A DNA stretch of 64,000 nucleotides from Aureococcus anophagefferens (lineage: Eukaryota; Sar; Pelagophyceae; Pelagomonadales; Pelagomonadaceae): positions 1,903,494 through 1,967,493 of the forward strand of contig NW_008705564.1 of assembly GCF_000186865.1 (NCBI RefSeq), given 5' to 3'. Positions 18,060 to 28,514 of the stretch are shown piece by piece. The translations under genes and the position numbers were made by a program. Within the stretch, counting starts at the first letter, position 1. Every line of letters starts with the position of its first letter. The notes beneath the pieces are model-generated. The model worked only from the letters and a program-made list of their open reading frames with translations. It ran no database searches and was not told where the DNA came from.

Positions 18060-20069
18060 TCACTTCTTCTCGTCGGCCGGGGCGTCGCCCTTGGCCGCGA
18101 GGGCGGCGACGGCGGCGTCGGCCTTGGAGTCGGCCTTGGCGTCCGCGCCGCCGTCGTGGTGCTTGTGCGTGAACCCGGACGCGCGGAACGCGCGCATCGC
18201 GGAGACCATGCGGCCCGCGAGCTTGAAGCGCTGGACGTTGGTCAGGGAGCGGCCGGACTGGACCTTGCGGAGCTTCGCCGGCGGGAGGTGGTGCTCGATC
18301 TCGTGCTCGTCGTCCTCGCCCGGGTGGCCGTGGCCGTGGTGCTCGTCGTCGTCGTTGTGGTGGTGCTCGTCCGTGTACTGGACCGTGTACTCGAGGTGGC
18401 CGTCGCAGAGGCTCCGCGTGACCTCGAGGACGATGGCGCTGTACCAGAGCGCCTCGTCGCGGGGCTGCGCCTCGACGCGGTCGCCGACCTCGAGCGTGTG
18501 CCAGTGGAACTTCTTGGCGATCTGCGCGCGGCCGCGGACCGTCGCGGCGGCGGCGGCGCGCGCGTCGAACGACGGGTCCCCCCCCCCCCCGCGGCGCGCT
18601 CGGCGCGCGCGCGCGACGCGTCCGAGCATCGCGCGAACCGACGGCGCCGCGACGGCGCGCGCGCGCCGCGACGTTCGGCTGGCGCGCGCGGGACCGGCGG
18701 TCGGCTTCGGCGCGGCCGCCGGCGGCGTCGAGGGGCACCCAGAGGTCCTTGCCCGCGTGCTCCTCCGTGTCCTCGTTGGTGATGTGGATCAGCGCGCGGC
18801 CCCGCTTCGCGTCCGCGTCCGTGACGACGCCCTCGCACCAGAGGTCCTCGCCGGGCGGGCGGCACCTGTGTGGAAACCGACCGGTGGAACGCGCCGTCCG
18901 GCAAAAACTTCAAACCTCTCGAGCTCGGCCAAATCGACGTCGATTCGGCTGATTCTTGGACGAATCGATTGCTCTCGTCGAGGCCTCGAAGCACAGCCCA
19001 AGAGTCAGGCGCAATCCGTTCGATTACGCGCACATTGAAGTCGGGTTGAAGATTTGAGTTCCGCGCGGGGCGGCACGTGACGATGTCGCCGACGACGAGC
19101 GGCTCGCCGCCGACGAACGCCGTCGCGCGCGGCGACACGGGCGTGTCCTCGACGGCCTTGTCGTCGTCGCCGTGGTGCGCGTCGTCGTCGCCGGGGCCGT
19201 GGTGGTGGTCGATGGCGCACTTGATCGCGTCGCGGCCGCCGACGGCCGCGAAGGGCAGGCTCGCGCGGTTGAACGCGTGGCAGGCGACGACGGCGTGGAA
19301 GGCCTCCTTCCAGCGCTTCACGGCCGTGGACCGCGCGCTCCGCACCTTGCGCACGCGGCTCGGCGCGACGTCGGCCTCGACGTCGGCCTCGCCGTCGTAG
19401 GCGACGTCGTAGCGCGGCTCGCCTGGGCGGGAAACGAAACTGTTCACACACGACGTCAATGCGGTTTCGACATGCTTTCTTCACGGTCTGAAAAGAGCTC
19501 GCCGAGAGAAAACGACTCGTCCAAAAATCAGCCCAAACGACTTCGATGTGACCGAGCTGGAGCCGTTTCGCCGGACGCGTCCATTCCGCGGGTCGTTTCC
19601 GGCGCGGCGGCTCGCCCTCGTCCCCGAAGTTCACGGCGTCGACGGTGCCGAGGAAGAGGAGGTGGGAGTGCTCCTCGCGCACCTGCACCGTGTCGCCGAC
19701 CTCGAGGACGCTCCAGCTGAGCACGCGGCGGCACGCGCCAGCGTCGACGACCTGGATGTCGTGGTCCCCAAAGTCGACGTGCGCGCCCTCGGCGTCGACG
19801 TGCGTGACGACGCCCTCGAAGTAGAGGCCGTCGACGGGCGCCTGGACGACGTCGCCGGCCGAGATGGCGTGCGGGTGCGCGTCGTGGCCGTCGCTGAGCC
19901 ACTGGTCGTACTCCTTCTTGAGGGTCGCGTAGAGCGCGTCGCGCTCAACATCGCTCCCGAGGGCCGGCGACTCGCCGTCGTAGCGCGCCTTGAGCCGCGC
20001 GTAGATCGCCTGCTCCTCGGGGTCGCTCGACTCCAGCGGCGCCTCCTTGGCCGACGCGCCGGCCCCCAT
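18060..20069 (-). CDS. Tudor/agenet-like multi-module protein, probably myristoylated
   Basis: Exons (descending) are 20069-19616, 19422-19077, 18865-18727 and 18521-18060, 466 residues with consistent phases. The N-terminus MGAGASAK fits an N-myristoylation signal; an upstream ATG at 20093 would remove it. Small beta modules of Tudor/agenet type recur (SAGDVVQAPVDGLYFEGVV, LEVGDTVQVREE, GDIVTCRPPGEDLWCEGVV, LEVGDRVEAQPRDEALWYSA). Two copies of a basic helix follow (VRKVRSARS...RWKEAFHAVV and LRKVQSGRS...RFKLAGRMV), each near a His/Asp-rich linker. Such modules often bind methylated or charged peptides, but membrane attachment would point elsewhere. The donor of the third intron (about 18726-18522) is uncertain. 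Confidence 0.6.
18866..19076 (-). mobile_element. Introner 5 (family B), intron 2 of the Tudor-like gene
   Basis: A 203-bp element (18866-19068) sits between copies of GGCGGCAC (18858-18865 and 19069-19076). Its 5' end on the gene strand reads CCGCGCGGAACTCAAATC, the family B terminus with several T-to-C changes, while the other end keeps CCACACAG. The gene-strand duplication GTGCCGCC supplies a GT donor. The intron is 211 bp and joins IVT to CRPPGEDL in frame. Confidence 0.9.
19423..19615 (-). mobile_element. Introner 6 (divergent family B), intron 1 of the Tudor-like gene
   Basis: The duplication GCGAGCCG (gene strand, 19615-19608 and 19422-19415) flanks a 185-bp element. Its interior matches family B (GACTCGTCCAAAAATCAGCC, CTTCGATGTGACCGAGCT), but its ends read TGGGCGGGAAACGA and the imperfect partner TCGTTTCCGGCGC. 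A GC donor and CAG acceptor restore GDEGEPRYD. Confidence 0.88.
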
Positions 20070-20197
20070 GGCGGCCCCAGCGCGCGCTCTCACAAAACAG
20101 AGTCGTTGCCGATAGATTCTTAAGTTAGACTTAACGGCACGTTGGCCCTTCGGGCGCCGTGCTTAGCGGAGTGCTTAGCGCGCGCGCCGCGCGCCGC

Positions 20198-21051
20198 CTA
20201 CTCCTCCGCGGCGGCGGCGGCGGCCTCGTCGCGGTCTCGCTGGAGGACCATGGAGCCGTCGATCTTCGCGAGGTTCGGGAGCCGTCGGAGGATCTCGATG
20301 CGGGACTCCGCGGCCGTGAGGCCCTCGTACATGGGGTTGCCCACGAAGAGCACGTCCTTCAGGTTCGGCAGGCCCGCGATCTTCTCGAGCTCCGCGAAGT
20401 TTTTCAGGTTGTTGTTGCTCATGTAGAGCGTCGTCAGCTTCGTCATCGCGTGGAGGCCCTCGAGCGCGCTGATCTGGTTGTAGCTGATCCAGAGCTCCTC
20501 GAGCGAGTCGCCGAGGTCGTCGAGCTTCTCGATCTTCTTGATGACCTGCGCCCGGCGCCCGCGCGGTCGCGCCGGCGCGGTCGCGCGCGCGGGCCCCCGG
20601 CGCGCGGTCCGGCCGCGCGGCGGCCGAGGCGGCCCCGAGCGCGCGAGTGAGACGCGCCGGCGACGACGTTGCGCCCCAGGGACAGGATCTTGAGGTTCTT
20701 CAGCCCCGTGAACGCGAGGCCGATCTTGTCGATGTTGTTCGTCGACAGCTGCAGGTGCCTGCGCGCGCGCGCGCGGTCGCCGGCGGGCCGCGCGCGCGTC
20801 GCGCGCGCGCGGCGGCGGCCCCGGCGGCCCCGGCGGGCGCCCCGGCGCGCGGCCCCGGCACCCGGCCGCGGCGCGGCGCCCGGGGACCGGCGGGACGCGG
20901 CGGCGCGCTCGCAGGCCGCGAGGTTGTTCAGGGAGCTGTCGAGCTTGGCGATGGGCGGGATCTGGCAGTAGAGCTTGACGATCTTCGCGTCCGACGCCGT
21001 CTCCCCGGTCTTCTCCTCGAACTTCTTGATCGCCGCCGCGCACGTCGTCAT
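20198..21051 (-). CDS. DNAL1: Axonemal dynein light chain 1 (LRR)
   Basis: Exons (descending) are 21051-20909, 20758-20668 and 20545-20198, giving 193 residues; human DNAL1 has 190. The N-terminus EEKTGETASDAKIVKLYCQI and IAKLDSSLNNLAACE, the repeat core LQLSTNNIDKI and LKNLKILSLGRN, then SLEELWISYNQI, LYMSNN and LPNLKDVLFVGNP all follow the DNAL1 family. This leucine-rich-repeat protein binds the motor domain of outer-arm axonemal dynein and so implies an axoneme at some life stage. Intron 1 (20908-20759) uses a GC donor; intron 2 (20667-20546) uses GT. Both introns are almost pure G and C and are not introners. Confidence 0.92.
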
Positions 21052-21205
21052 CCTGGCGCGGGCGTCGACCACCGGCGGAGGCGGGCGGTTAGAGCGCGCT
21101 GCTAGAGACGCGGGGGCAGCCTCCGAGATATGTGTACTGCACCTTAACGCCATTGGGCCGTGATGGCGCGGCGCCCGCGGGGCCGGAGGCGGCGGTGAGC
21201 GCGCC

Positions 21206-22542
21206 ATGGGCAACCTCTTGAGCTTCAGCGTGCCGCCGACGGCCGACGACCGCATCGTCAAGGCCATGCAGACCTTTGGCATGAAGCAGCGCGACATCGC
21301 CGTGCTCTGGTCGGTCTTCAAGAAGCACGACACGAAGCGCCTCGGCGTCATCTCGACGTCGGTCTTCTACACGGACATCCTCTTCACGCAGCGGACCCTC
21401 TTCTGCGACGGCCTCTTCGACCTCATCGAGGGCGCGGACCCGGAGGCCATCGACTTTGGCGAGTTCGTCGCGGCGATCACGACGTTCTGCTTCTTCGAGA
21501 TCCCGGAGATCCTGCAGTTCTGCTTCTACGTCTTCGACCGCGACAAGAACGGCTACATCACGCAGGAGGAGATGCGCCTCTTCGTCGACGCCATGCACTG
21601 CGGCAACATGTCGACGAACGTGCAGTACGCGCTCGACAACATCCGGTACGAGAACAGGGCGGGAAAAGAGTGATTCAAGGTCGCTTCGACATGAGTGTTC
21701 CGCGCGCGACCGTTCCGGAAAAGCATCCACGCTTCGAGAACGCTCCGAGAGATGATCGCTCGTCCAAAAATGAGCCGAAACGAGTGGAACATGACCGAGA
21801 TGTCAGTATCCAAAGTTGGGAATTTCCTGCCAGGTACAAGAAGGACGGCAAGTTCGACTTCGAGGAGTTCACGTCCATGCACAAGCAGTACCCCGCCGTG
21901 CTCTTCCCCGCCTTCTCCCTCCAGAACTGCATGATGACGCAGATCGGCGGCGAGGGCTGGTGGAACCGGAAGAAGATCGAGCTCTCGATGAAGAAGGAGG
22001 ACCTCCGCTCCGCGGCCGCGAACAAGGAGGTCAAGGAGAAGGCCGACGCCTACAAATACCGCGACGCCCAGATCCGAAGACACATGGGCTTCGTCAAGTA
22101 CCACGTCCTCCCCCACCACCGCAAGAAGTACTACGAGATCTACCCGCTCCCGCGCAAGTACCGCGCGCTCGAGGCCGCCAACGCCAAGGTCCACCCGAAG
22201 CTCGACGACGACGACGAGAACGACAGAAGCCACGCGCGCGTGGGTATTCGAACCTACACCGGACAGAAAACAGCACAGGGGAGGTCAATATCGTTCGATG
22301 TGTCAAACTGTAACGGCAATATATACGGGGCTGCCAAAATCGAATCGGGACGCGCACACCGCAGCCGCAGAGATCGAATCCGACAGCACGAACTCCTCAG
22401 ACATGTTCCGGCGCGCGCCGCGCGCGTGCGCCGGCAGAAGGCTGTGTTCCGGAGCGCGCGACTCCCGGCGCGTTCCGGCCGTTCCGGCGTACCGGTGCAG
22501 CCCCCAGACGCTGTTCCGGCGACGCCTGCCCTCGAAATTTAG
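21206..22542 (+). CDS. Myristoylated EF-hand protein
   Basis: Exons are 21206-21645 and 21834-22542 (382 residues if the frame is read to TAG 22540-22542). MGNLLS is a good N-myristoylation signal. The fold resembles calcineurin-B-like proteins, with degenerate N-terminal hands and one canonical loop (FDRDKNGYITQEEM, about 111-124). A further hand (KKDGKFDFEEF) is split by the introner and lacks the usual Asp at loop position 1. A long charged C-terminal part (RRHMGFVKYHVLPHHRKKYY) follows. The last 80 or so codons after PKLDDDDEND look non-conserved, so the true stop may lie earlier through an unseen intron. A Ca-responsive membrane adaptor is likely. Confidence 0.75.
21646..21833 (+). mobile_element. 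Introner 7 (family A variant), intron of the EF-hand gene
   Basis: GTACGAGA (21646-21653) and GTACAAGA (21834-21841) flank a 180-bp family A element with a shortened right end (GGGAATTTCCTGCCAG). GT-AG splicing of 188 bp joins DNIR to YKKDGKFD, restoring the EF-hand. One mismatch in the duplication suggests an older insertion. Confidence 0.9.
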
Positions 22543-23145
22543 CGGAACATGGTTCCGGAACATGAAACCTCAACTTCGCATGTTTCCCGCCGTCGTCGGC
22601 GCCCCTTTATTGGCGATCCTTTAAGTTCGGCGCGAGCCCGTACTTCCCGAACTGGGGTGCCCCTTCAAACTCGGTCATCTTCCCCGCGCGCGCAGCTCCT
22701 GAAAAAATCCGGTGTTTCACAGTGGGCGGGCGCCGACGGGAGCCGGAGGCCATCCACCGTATCCACGATGTCCAGTAACACGTGCCGTACCATCGACTCG
22801 GGGCAGGTTGCTGGTGGAGGTGCTCGTCGGGGGGACGACGCCGCGTCGACCTGGGTTTCGACAATGTGGCACGGGCGCCTCGCGAGCCGCCGCGAAGGAC
22901 CGGAGACCCGTGGCGTCGAACCGCGGAGCGGCTGGTCAGGGTTGCCCGAGCTCGAGACCCCTCCACGTCGAGACCACCGGGCTAGACGTCCCAGTCCCAC
23001 GTTGAAGCCCCATCAGTACGCCTGGACATCCTCTCACAGGCCTTCGCACTCGGCATCCGTTGGGGCTGATGATGCAGTTTTATATTCAAAGAGGAGGTGC
23101 TCTCGCCTGATGGGCACATCTGCCGACAACTCCAAGTGCACAACC
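22543..23145. other. 603-bp spacer upstream of purL
   Basis: The spacer has noticeably lower GC than flanking genes. It is likely to hold the 3' end of the EF-hand transcript and the purL promoter and 5' UTR. An in-frame extension of purL runs through it but shows no conserved protein, and the family start is at 23146. No repeat or RNA gene is seen. Confidence 0.5.
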
Positions 23146-26100
23146 ATGGCCGCCACGGAGTCCTTCGTCGCCGCGGCGCTCGAGGGTGGCACGCCATTCC
23201 GGCTGTACCGGCGCGGCGTCGTCGACGAGGCGGCCTGCTGCGCCGTGGGGTCGGCCATCGCGTCGGCGACGAAGGCGGCGGGTCCCGTGGCGGTGCAAGC
23301 GGAGCACTGCTTCAACGTCACGGCGGCGGCCATGAGCGCCGGCGACGCCCGGGCCGCGGCCAAGACGCTCGTGTGGCTGCTCAGCGAGACCTACGCGCCG
23401 GAGGACGTGGGCGCGGCGTCGTTCCTCGGCGAGGCCGTGAGCGTCGAGGTCGGCCCGCGGCCGGCGTTCGCGAGCGCGTGGTCGTCGACGGCCGTGCAGA
23501 TCGCCGAGGCCTGCGGCGTGTCGGGCCTGCGGCGCGTCGAGCGGAGCCGGCGCTACGCGTGCGCGGCCGGCGGCGCGCGGCTCGGCGCGGCCGCCGTCGC
23601 GGACCACGTGCACGACCGCATGACCGAGTGCGTCTACGAGGGCGGCGCGGCGCCCTTCTTCGCCGAGGCCGCGGCGCCCGCCGCGGACACGGCCGTCGGG
23701 ACCGTGGACGTCGTCGCGCGCGGCGCGGCCGCGCTCAAAGACGCGAGCGACGCGCGGGGCCTCGGCTTCGACGCGTTCGACGTCGAGTACTACGCGGACC
23801 TCTTCGCGACGAAGCTCGGCCGCGACCCGACGGACGTCGAGCTCTACGACATGTCCCAGTCCAACTCGGAGCACTCGCGCCACTGGTTCTTCTCCGGGCG
23901 CCAGGTCGTCGACGGCGTCGAGAAGGACAAGTCGCTCTTCCGCCTCGTCAAGGCGACGCTCGAGGCCGCCAAGGCCGCCGCGGCCCGCGACGGCCGGGAC
24001 GACGTGAGCGTCATCGCCTTCCACGACAACTCGAGCGCCATCGCGGGCGGCGCCGCGACGGTGCTCGTGCCCGAGGCGTGCGAGGCCGCGGACAAAGCCG
24101 TCCGCGGCGACCTCGGCGGCGCGCCGCCGCCCGCGGCCTACGGCCCGTCGCGGCTCGTCGAGACGCAGCGCACGCTCCACAGCCTGCTCACGGCGGAGAC
24201 GCACAACTTCCCCTGCGCCGTCGCGCCGCTGCCGGGCGCGGAGACGGGCGCGGGCGGGAGGCTCCGCGACGTGCAGGCGACGGGCCGCGGCGCGCACGCC
24301 ATGGCCGGCGTCGCGGGCTACTGCGTGGGCAACCTCCTGCTCGACGGCCACGCCATCGCCGGGGAGGATCCCTCGAGAGCCTACCCCGCGCACCTCGCGT
24401 CGCCGCGGCAGATCCTCCGCGACGCGTCCGACGGCGCGTCGGACTACGGCAACAAGTTCGGCGAGCCCGTCGTCTGCGGCTACTGCCGGTCCTTCGGCGG
24501 CGTCGACGCGGCCGGCGACCGCTGCGAGTGGCTCAAGCCCGTCATGTTCTCCGCGGGCGTGGGATGGCTCGACGCGCGCCACTGCGCCAAAAACGCGGCC
24601 GCGCCGGGCATGGCCGTCGTCAAGGTCGGCGGGCCGGCCTACCGCATCGGCCTCGGCGGCGGCGCCGCGTCGTCGCGCGTCTCCACGGCGGAGCGCGCGG
24701 ACCTCGACTTCAACGCGGTGCAGCGCGGCGACGCGCAGATGTTGAACCGCATGAACCGCGTGATCCGCGCGTGCGCGGAGCGCGGCGCGGCGAACCCCAT
24801 CGTGTCCATCCACGACCAGGGCTGCGGCGGCAACGGCAACGTGCTCAAGGAGATCGTCGAGACCCACGGCGCGCGCTACGATTTGGCGCGGCTCTCGCTC
24901 GGCGACGCGACGATGACGCCGCTCGAGCTCTGGGGCGCCGAGTACCAGGAGTCGAACGCGCTCCTCGTCGACCCTCGCGACATCCCCCTGCTCCGGGCCA
25001 TGGCGGAGCGCGAGCGCTGCCACGTCGACGTCGTCGGCGAGGTCGCCGCCGACGGCCGCGTCGTCGTCGTCGACAGCCGCGGCGGCTCCGACGCGAAGAT
25101 CGTGGACCTGCCCCTGGAGCTCGTGCTCGCGGACATGCCCAAGAAGGTCTTCGAATCGACGACGCCGGACGTGGCCCCGACGCCGCTAAACGTCGCGGCC
25201 GCGGCGCTCTTCGGCGGCGGACCGCCGGACTTCCGGGCGGCGCTCGAGGGCGTTTTAGGCCTGCCCGCGGTCTGCTCGAAGCGCTTCCTCGTGCACAAGG
25301 CGGACCGGTCCGTGACGGGCCTCGTCGCGCGCCAGCAGTGCGTGGGGCCCTTCCAGCTGCCGCTGAGCAACTGCGCGGTCCTCGCGCGGAGCCACTTCTC
25401 GACCGAGGGCGTCGCCGTCGCCGTCGGCGAGGCGCCCCAGCTCTCGGCGCTGAGCCCGGCGCGCATGGCGCGCCGCGCCGTCTGCGAGATGCTCACGAAC
25501 CTCGTTTCCGCGCCCGTGAGCGACCGCCGCGACGTCCGGCTCTCGGCGAACTGGATGTGGGCCGCGAAGCTGGAGGGCGAGGGTTCCCGCATGTACGCGG
25601 CCTGCGAGGCCATGTGCGACGCCCTGATGGCCGCGGGCTGCGCCGTCGACGGCGGCAAGGACTCGCTGTCCATGGCCGCGAGCGACGGCGCGGGCGCCGT
25701 CGTCAAGGCGCCGGGAGCGCTGACGCTGACGGCGTACGCGCCGTGCGTCGACGTCGCGCGCGTGCTCACCTGCGACCTCAAGGCCGACGACGGCGTGCTC
25801 GTCCTCGTGGACCTCGCGGGGGCGCCGACGCTCGACGTCGGCGGCTCGGCGCTCGCGCAGGCGCTCGGGCAGCTCGGCCGCGACGCGCCCGAGTCGGACG
25901 TCGAGGCGACGGCCAGGGCGGGACAAGGGTGATTCAACGTCGCTTCGACGTGAGTGTTCCGCGCGCGCGCGTTCTAGGAAAAGCATCCACGCTTCGAGAC
26001 CGTTCCGAGAGATGATCGCTCGTCCAAAAGTCAGCCGAAACGAGCGGAAAATGGCCGAGAGAGGAGCCTTTGAAGTTGGGAATTTCGCACCCTTTTCCTG

Positions 26101-27491
26101 CCCAGGCGACGGCGCGCGCGTTCGACGCCGTGCAGGCCCTCCACAAAGCCGGCGACCTCCTATCGCTCCACGACCGCAGCGACGGCGGCCTCGTGACCTG
26201 CGTCCTCGAGATGGCCTTCGCGGGCGGCCGCGGCGTGACCGTGGACGCGCCGCGCGCGGCGACGACGGAGGGCGACGTGCCGCCGGCCTGGGCCGCGCTC
26301 TTCCACGAGGCGCCGGGCCTCGTCCTCGAGGTCGCGCCGGAACGCGTCGCCGCCGTCCTCGCCGCCTTCAAAGCCGCGGACGTCGACGCGGCCGTCGTCG
26401 GCCGGGCGACGCGCGAGCGGACCGCGCGGATCGCCGTCGCGGGCGCCGCGGTCCTCGACGCGCCCGTGCTCGAGCTCTGGGCCGCCTGGGAGGCGACGGC
26501 CTTCGCCATGGAGCGCGTCCACGGCCGCGACGGCGCCTGCGTCGACGCGGAGATGGCGACGCTCGCGGCGCGGACGCCGCCGAAGTACGCGGTGCCCTTC
26601 GCCGCGGCGCCGGCGGCCACGACGCCGTCGCGGAACGCCAAGCCCGTGGCCATCCTGCGCTGCGAGGGCTCCAACGGCGACCGCGAGATGGCCACGGCCT
26701 TCCACCTCGCGGGTCTCGAGCCCTGGGACGTCGCCGTCGCGGACGTCGCGTCCGGCGCGGTGACGCTCGACCGGTTCCGGGGCATCGCCTTCGTCGGCGG
26801 CTTCTCCTACGCCGACGTGCTCGATTCGGCCAAGGGCTGGGCCGGCGCCATCCGCTTCAACGACGCGCTCCGGCCCCAGTTCGAGGCGTTCCGCGCGCGA
26901 AGCGACGTCTTCTCGCTCGGCGTCTGCAACGGCTGCCAGCTCCTCGCGCTCCTCGGCTGGGTCCCGGGCCTCCCGGCCTGCGACGCGGCCTACGAGACGC
27001 AGCCGCGCTTCGTCCACAACGCGTCGCGCAAGTTCGAGTCCCGCTGGCTCTCGGTGGCCGTCCTCGAGTCGCCGGCCAAATTGCTCGCGGGCATGGCCGG
27101 CGCGACGCTCGGCGTCTGGGTCGCCCACGGCGAGGGCCGCGCCCACTTCCCCGACGCCGACGTCGAGCGCGCCGTCTTCGACGGCGGCCTCGCGCCCGTG
27201 CGCTACGCGGACGACGCCGGCGAGCCGACGGACGCGTACCCGTTCTGCCCGAACGGCGCGGCGCGCGGCGCGGCCGCGCTCTGCTCGCCCTGCGGCAAGC
27301 ACCTCGCCATGATGCCCCACCCGGAGCGCTGCGTGCTGCCCTGGCAGTGGCCCTACAAGCCCCCGGGCCTCCCGGGCCTCGAGGCCGCGTCGCCCTGGAT
27401 GAAGCTCTTCCAGAACGCGAAGACGTTCCTCGACGCCGTCGACCGCGACGCCGAGGACGACTGCGCGCCCGTGCCGGGCTGCTGCAACTGA
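23146..27491 (+). CDS. purL: Phosphoribosylformylglycinamidine synthase (FGAM synthase)
   Basis: Exons are 23146-25905 and 26106-27491, 1381 residues, matching the large single-chain PurL of eukaryotes and gamma-proteobacteria. It converts FGAR, glutamine and ATP to FGAM in de novo purine synthesis. Visible hallmarks are DMSQSNSEHSRHWFF, the LTAETHNFPCAVAP segment, GRGAHAMAG, SIHDQGCGGNGNVLKEI, VDGGKDSLSMA and LHDRSDGGLVTC. At the C-terminus a class I glutaminase domain carries the nucleophile Cys in GVCNGCQLLA and the HGEGRAHF and MPHPERC motifs. ATG 23146 is chosen because MAATESF begins the conserved part; ATG 23110 is in frame upstream. It is convergent with the RING gene. Confidence 0.95.
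25906..26105 (+). mobile_element. Introner 8 (family A), intron of purL
   Basis: GCGACGGC (25906-25913 and 26106-26113) flanks a 192-bp family A element with inverted repeats GGGCGGGACAAGGG and CCCTTTTCCTGCCC (imperfect). A GC donor and CAG acceptor remove exactly 200 bp and join SDVE to ATARAFDAVQ, restoring the conserved PurL sequence. This is the cleanest case here that the GC donor is real, since the protein is highly conserved. Confidence 0.95.
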
Positions 27492-27572
27492 GGCGCGCGC
27501 GGGCGCGCCGCGCCCCGCCCCCCGCGAGCACAAGGCTCGCCCTAAGGCCTCTCCCGCGGTGGCGCGCGCGCG

Positions 27573-28202
27573 TCACTTGGGCCCGATGACGGGGATGACC
27601 TTGCGGCCGCTGTCGTCGACGGTCATGGTGCCGAGGCCGATGGTGACGATCTGGCCGATCTCCTTGCGGCAGAAGGGGCACATGCCCGACGTGACGCAGA
27701 CGTCGATGCTGCAGTTGTAGCAGCAGCCGCCGTGGCCGCAGTCGAGGATCACGGCGTTCTTCGCCTTCTCGAAGCAGATCGTGCAGGCGTCCGTCGGGTC
27801 CAGCAGCGACTCGGTCTCCGCCGTCGACTCGTCGTCGTAGATGAGCTTCTCCGACGCGCCCTTGGCGCAGTCGACGCCCTTCTCGACGTCGCCGTCCGCC
27901 GCCGGCGCCGACGACGCGAAGAGGCTCGAGAAGCCCTGGGAGAGCTTCTCGCTCACGGCCGCCGTGTAGGTGTCGCCGTCGCCGCGCCGCGCGACCTCGA
28001 ACTGGTTGTCGTTCTTGAAGACGAGGTGCGCGGGCTTGGCCATGCTCCGCATGCGATTGTGCGCGTCCACGCGCTTGCGGCCCATGTCGATGGGCTCCTC
28101 GCCGGCGACCTCGTCGAAGTTGTCCCGCAGCTCGAGGGCGAGCATCGTGAGCCGCGTGAACCCGATGCCCACGAGCGCCACGACGATGAGCGAGATCATC
28201 AT
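27573..28202 (-). CDS. Membrane-anchored RING-type E3 ligase candidate
   Basis: This 209-residue protein has an N-terminal membrane helix (MISLIVVALVGIGFTRLTML). A C-terminal RING finger of the MAPL/IAP type follows (CTICFEKAKNAVILDCGHGG, C-x2-C, then CGHG, C-x2-C and CPFCRKEI). The order TM then cytosolic RING is typical of organelle-membrane ubiquitin ligases. The start could lie further upstream if an unseen exon exists, because the helix begins at residue 2. It sits tail-to-tail with purL (81 bp) and downstream of the formin on the same strand. Confidence 0.8.
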   Translation of the reverse strand: MMISLIVVALVGIGFTRLTMLALELRDNFDEVAGEEPIDMGRKRVDAHNRMRSMAKPAHLVFKNDNQFEVARRGDGDTYTAAVSEKLSQGFSSLFASSAPAADGDVEKGVDCAKGASEKLIYDDESTAETESLLDPTDACTICFEKAKNAVILDCGHGGCCYNCSIDVCVTSGMCPFCRKEIGQIVTIGLGTMTVDDSGRKVIPVIGPK

Positions 28203-28514
28203 GGTCGCGGCGCGGCTGCCCGCGCCGCGCCGAGCCGCGCGCGGAGCGGCGGGCTCGGGGCTGCGGCGACCGGCGCGGACGTGCGGCGGCGGCGAAGGCG
28301 GCCCGGGGCGGTCGCGACGGGCGCGCCGCGCTCAACAGCGGGCGCCGGGGCGGACGACGCACATCATCCCCGATCCGCTCTGTGGTATCTTCTGTAAGAT
28401 GCCTTTATTGAAAACTTCACTGAAACCTGTCTTCGAAACGACGGAACAAACACGATGCGAGGCGCGGACGTGAAGCAGCAGGAAGGTGTTACGCCGGGGG
28501 CGCCGCGCGCCCGG
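28203..28514. other. Spacer between RING gene start and formin stop
   Basis: This 312-bp spacer on the minus strand has a GC-rich half next to the RING start and an AT-rich patch (about 28375-28460, ATCTTCTGTAAGATGCCTTT on the plus strand). That patch could include the formin 3' UTR and the RING promoter. No coding region or repeat is supported. Confidence 0.4.

Noticed and set aside
18580..18600. Run of about 12 C considered as a biological signal
   Set aside because: It falls in the poorly placed third intron of the Tudor-like gene and may be a sequencing artefact; nothing else supports a function.
22230..22300. TTCGAA-containing stretch that resembles a tRNA T-arm (minus strand)
   Set aside because: The stem would have mismatches and an 8-nt loop, and no acceptor, D or anticodon arm can be built around it.
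22549..23145. Upstream extension of the purL frame by about 200 codons
   Set aside because: The extension lacks conserved residues and has lower GC. The family N-terminus starts at 23146.
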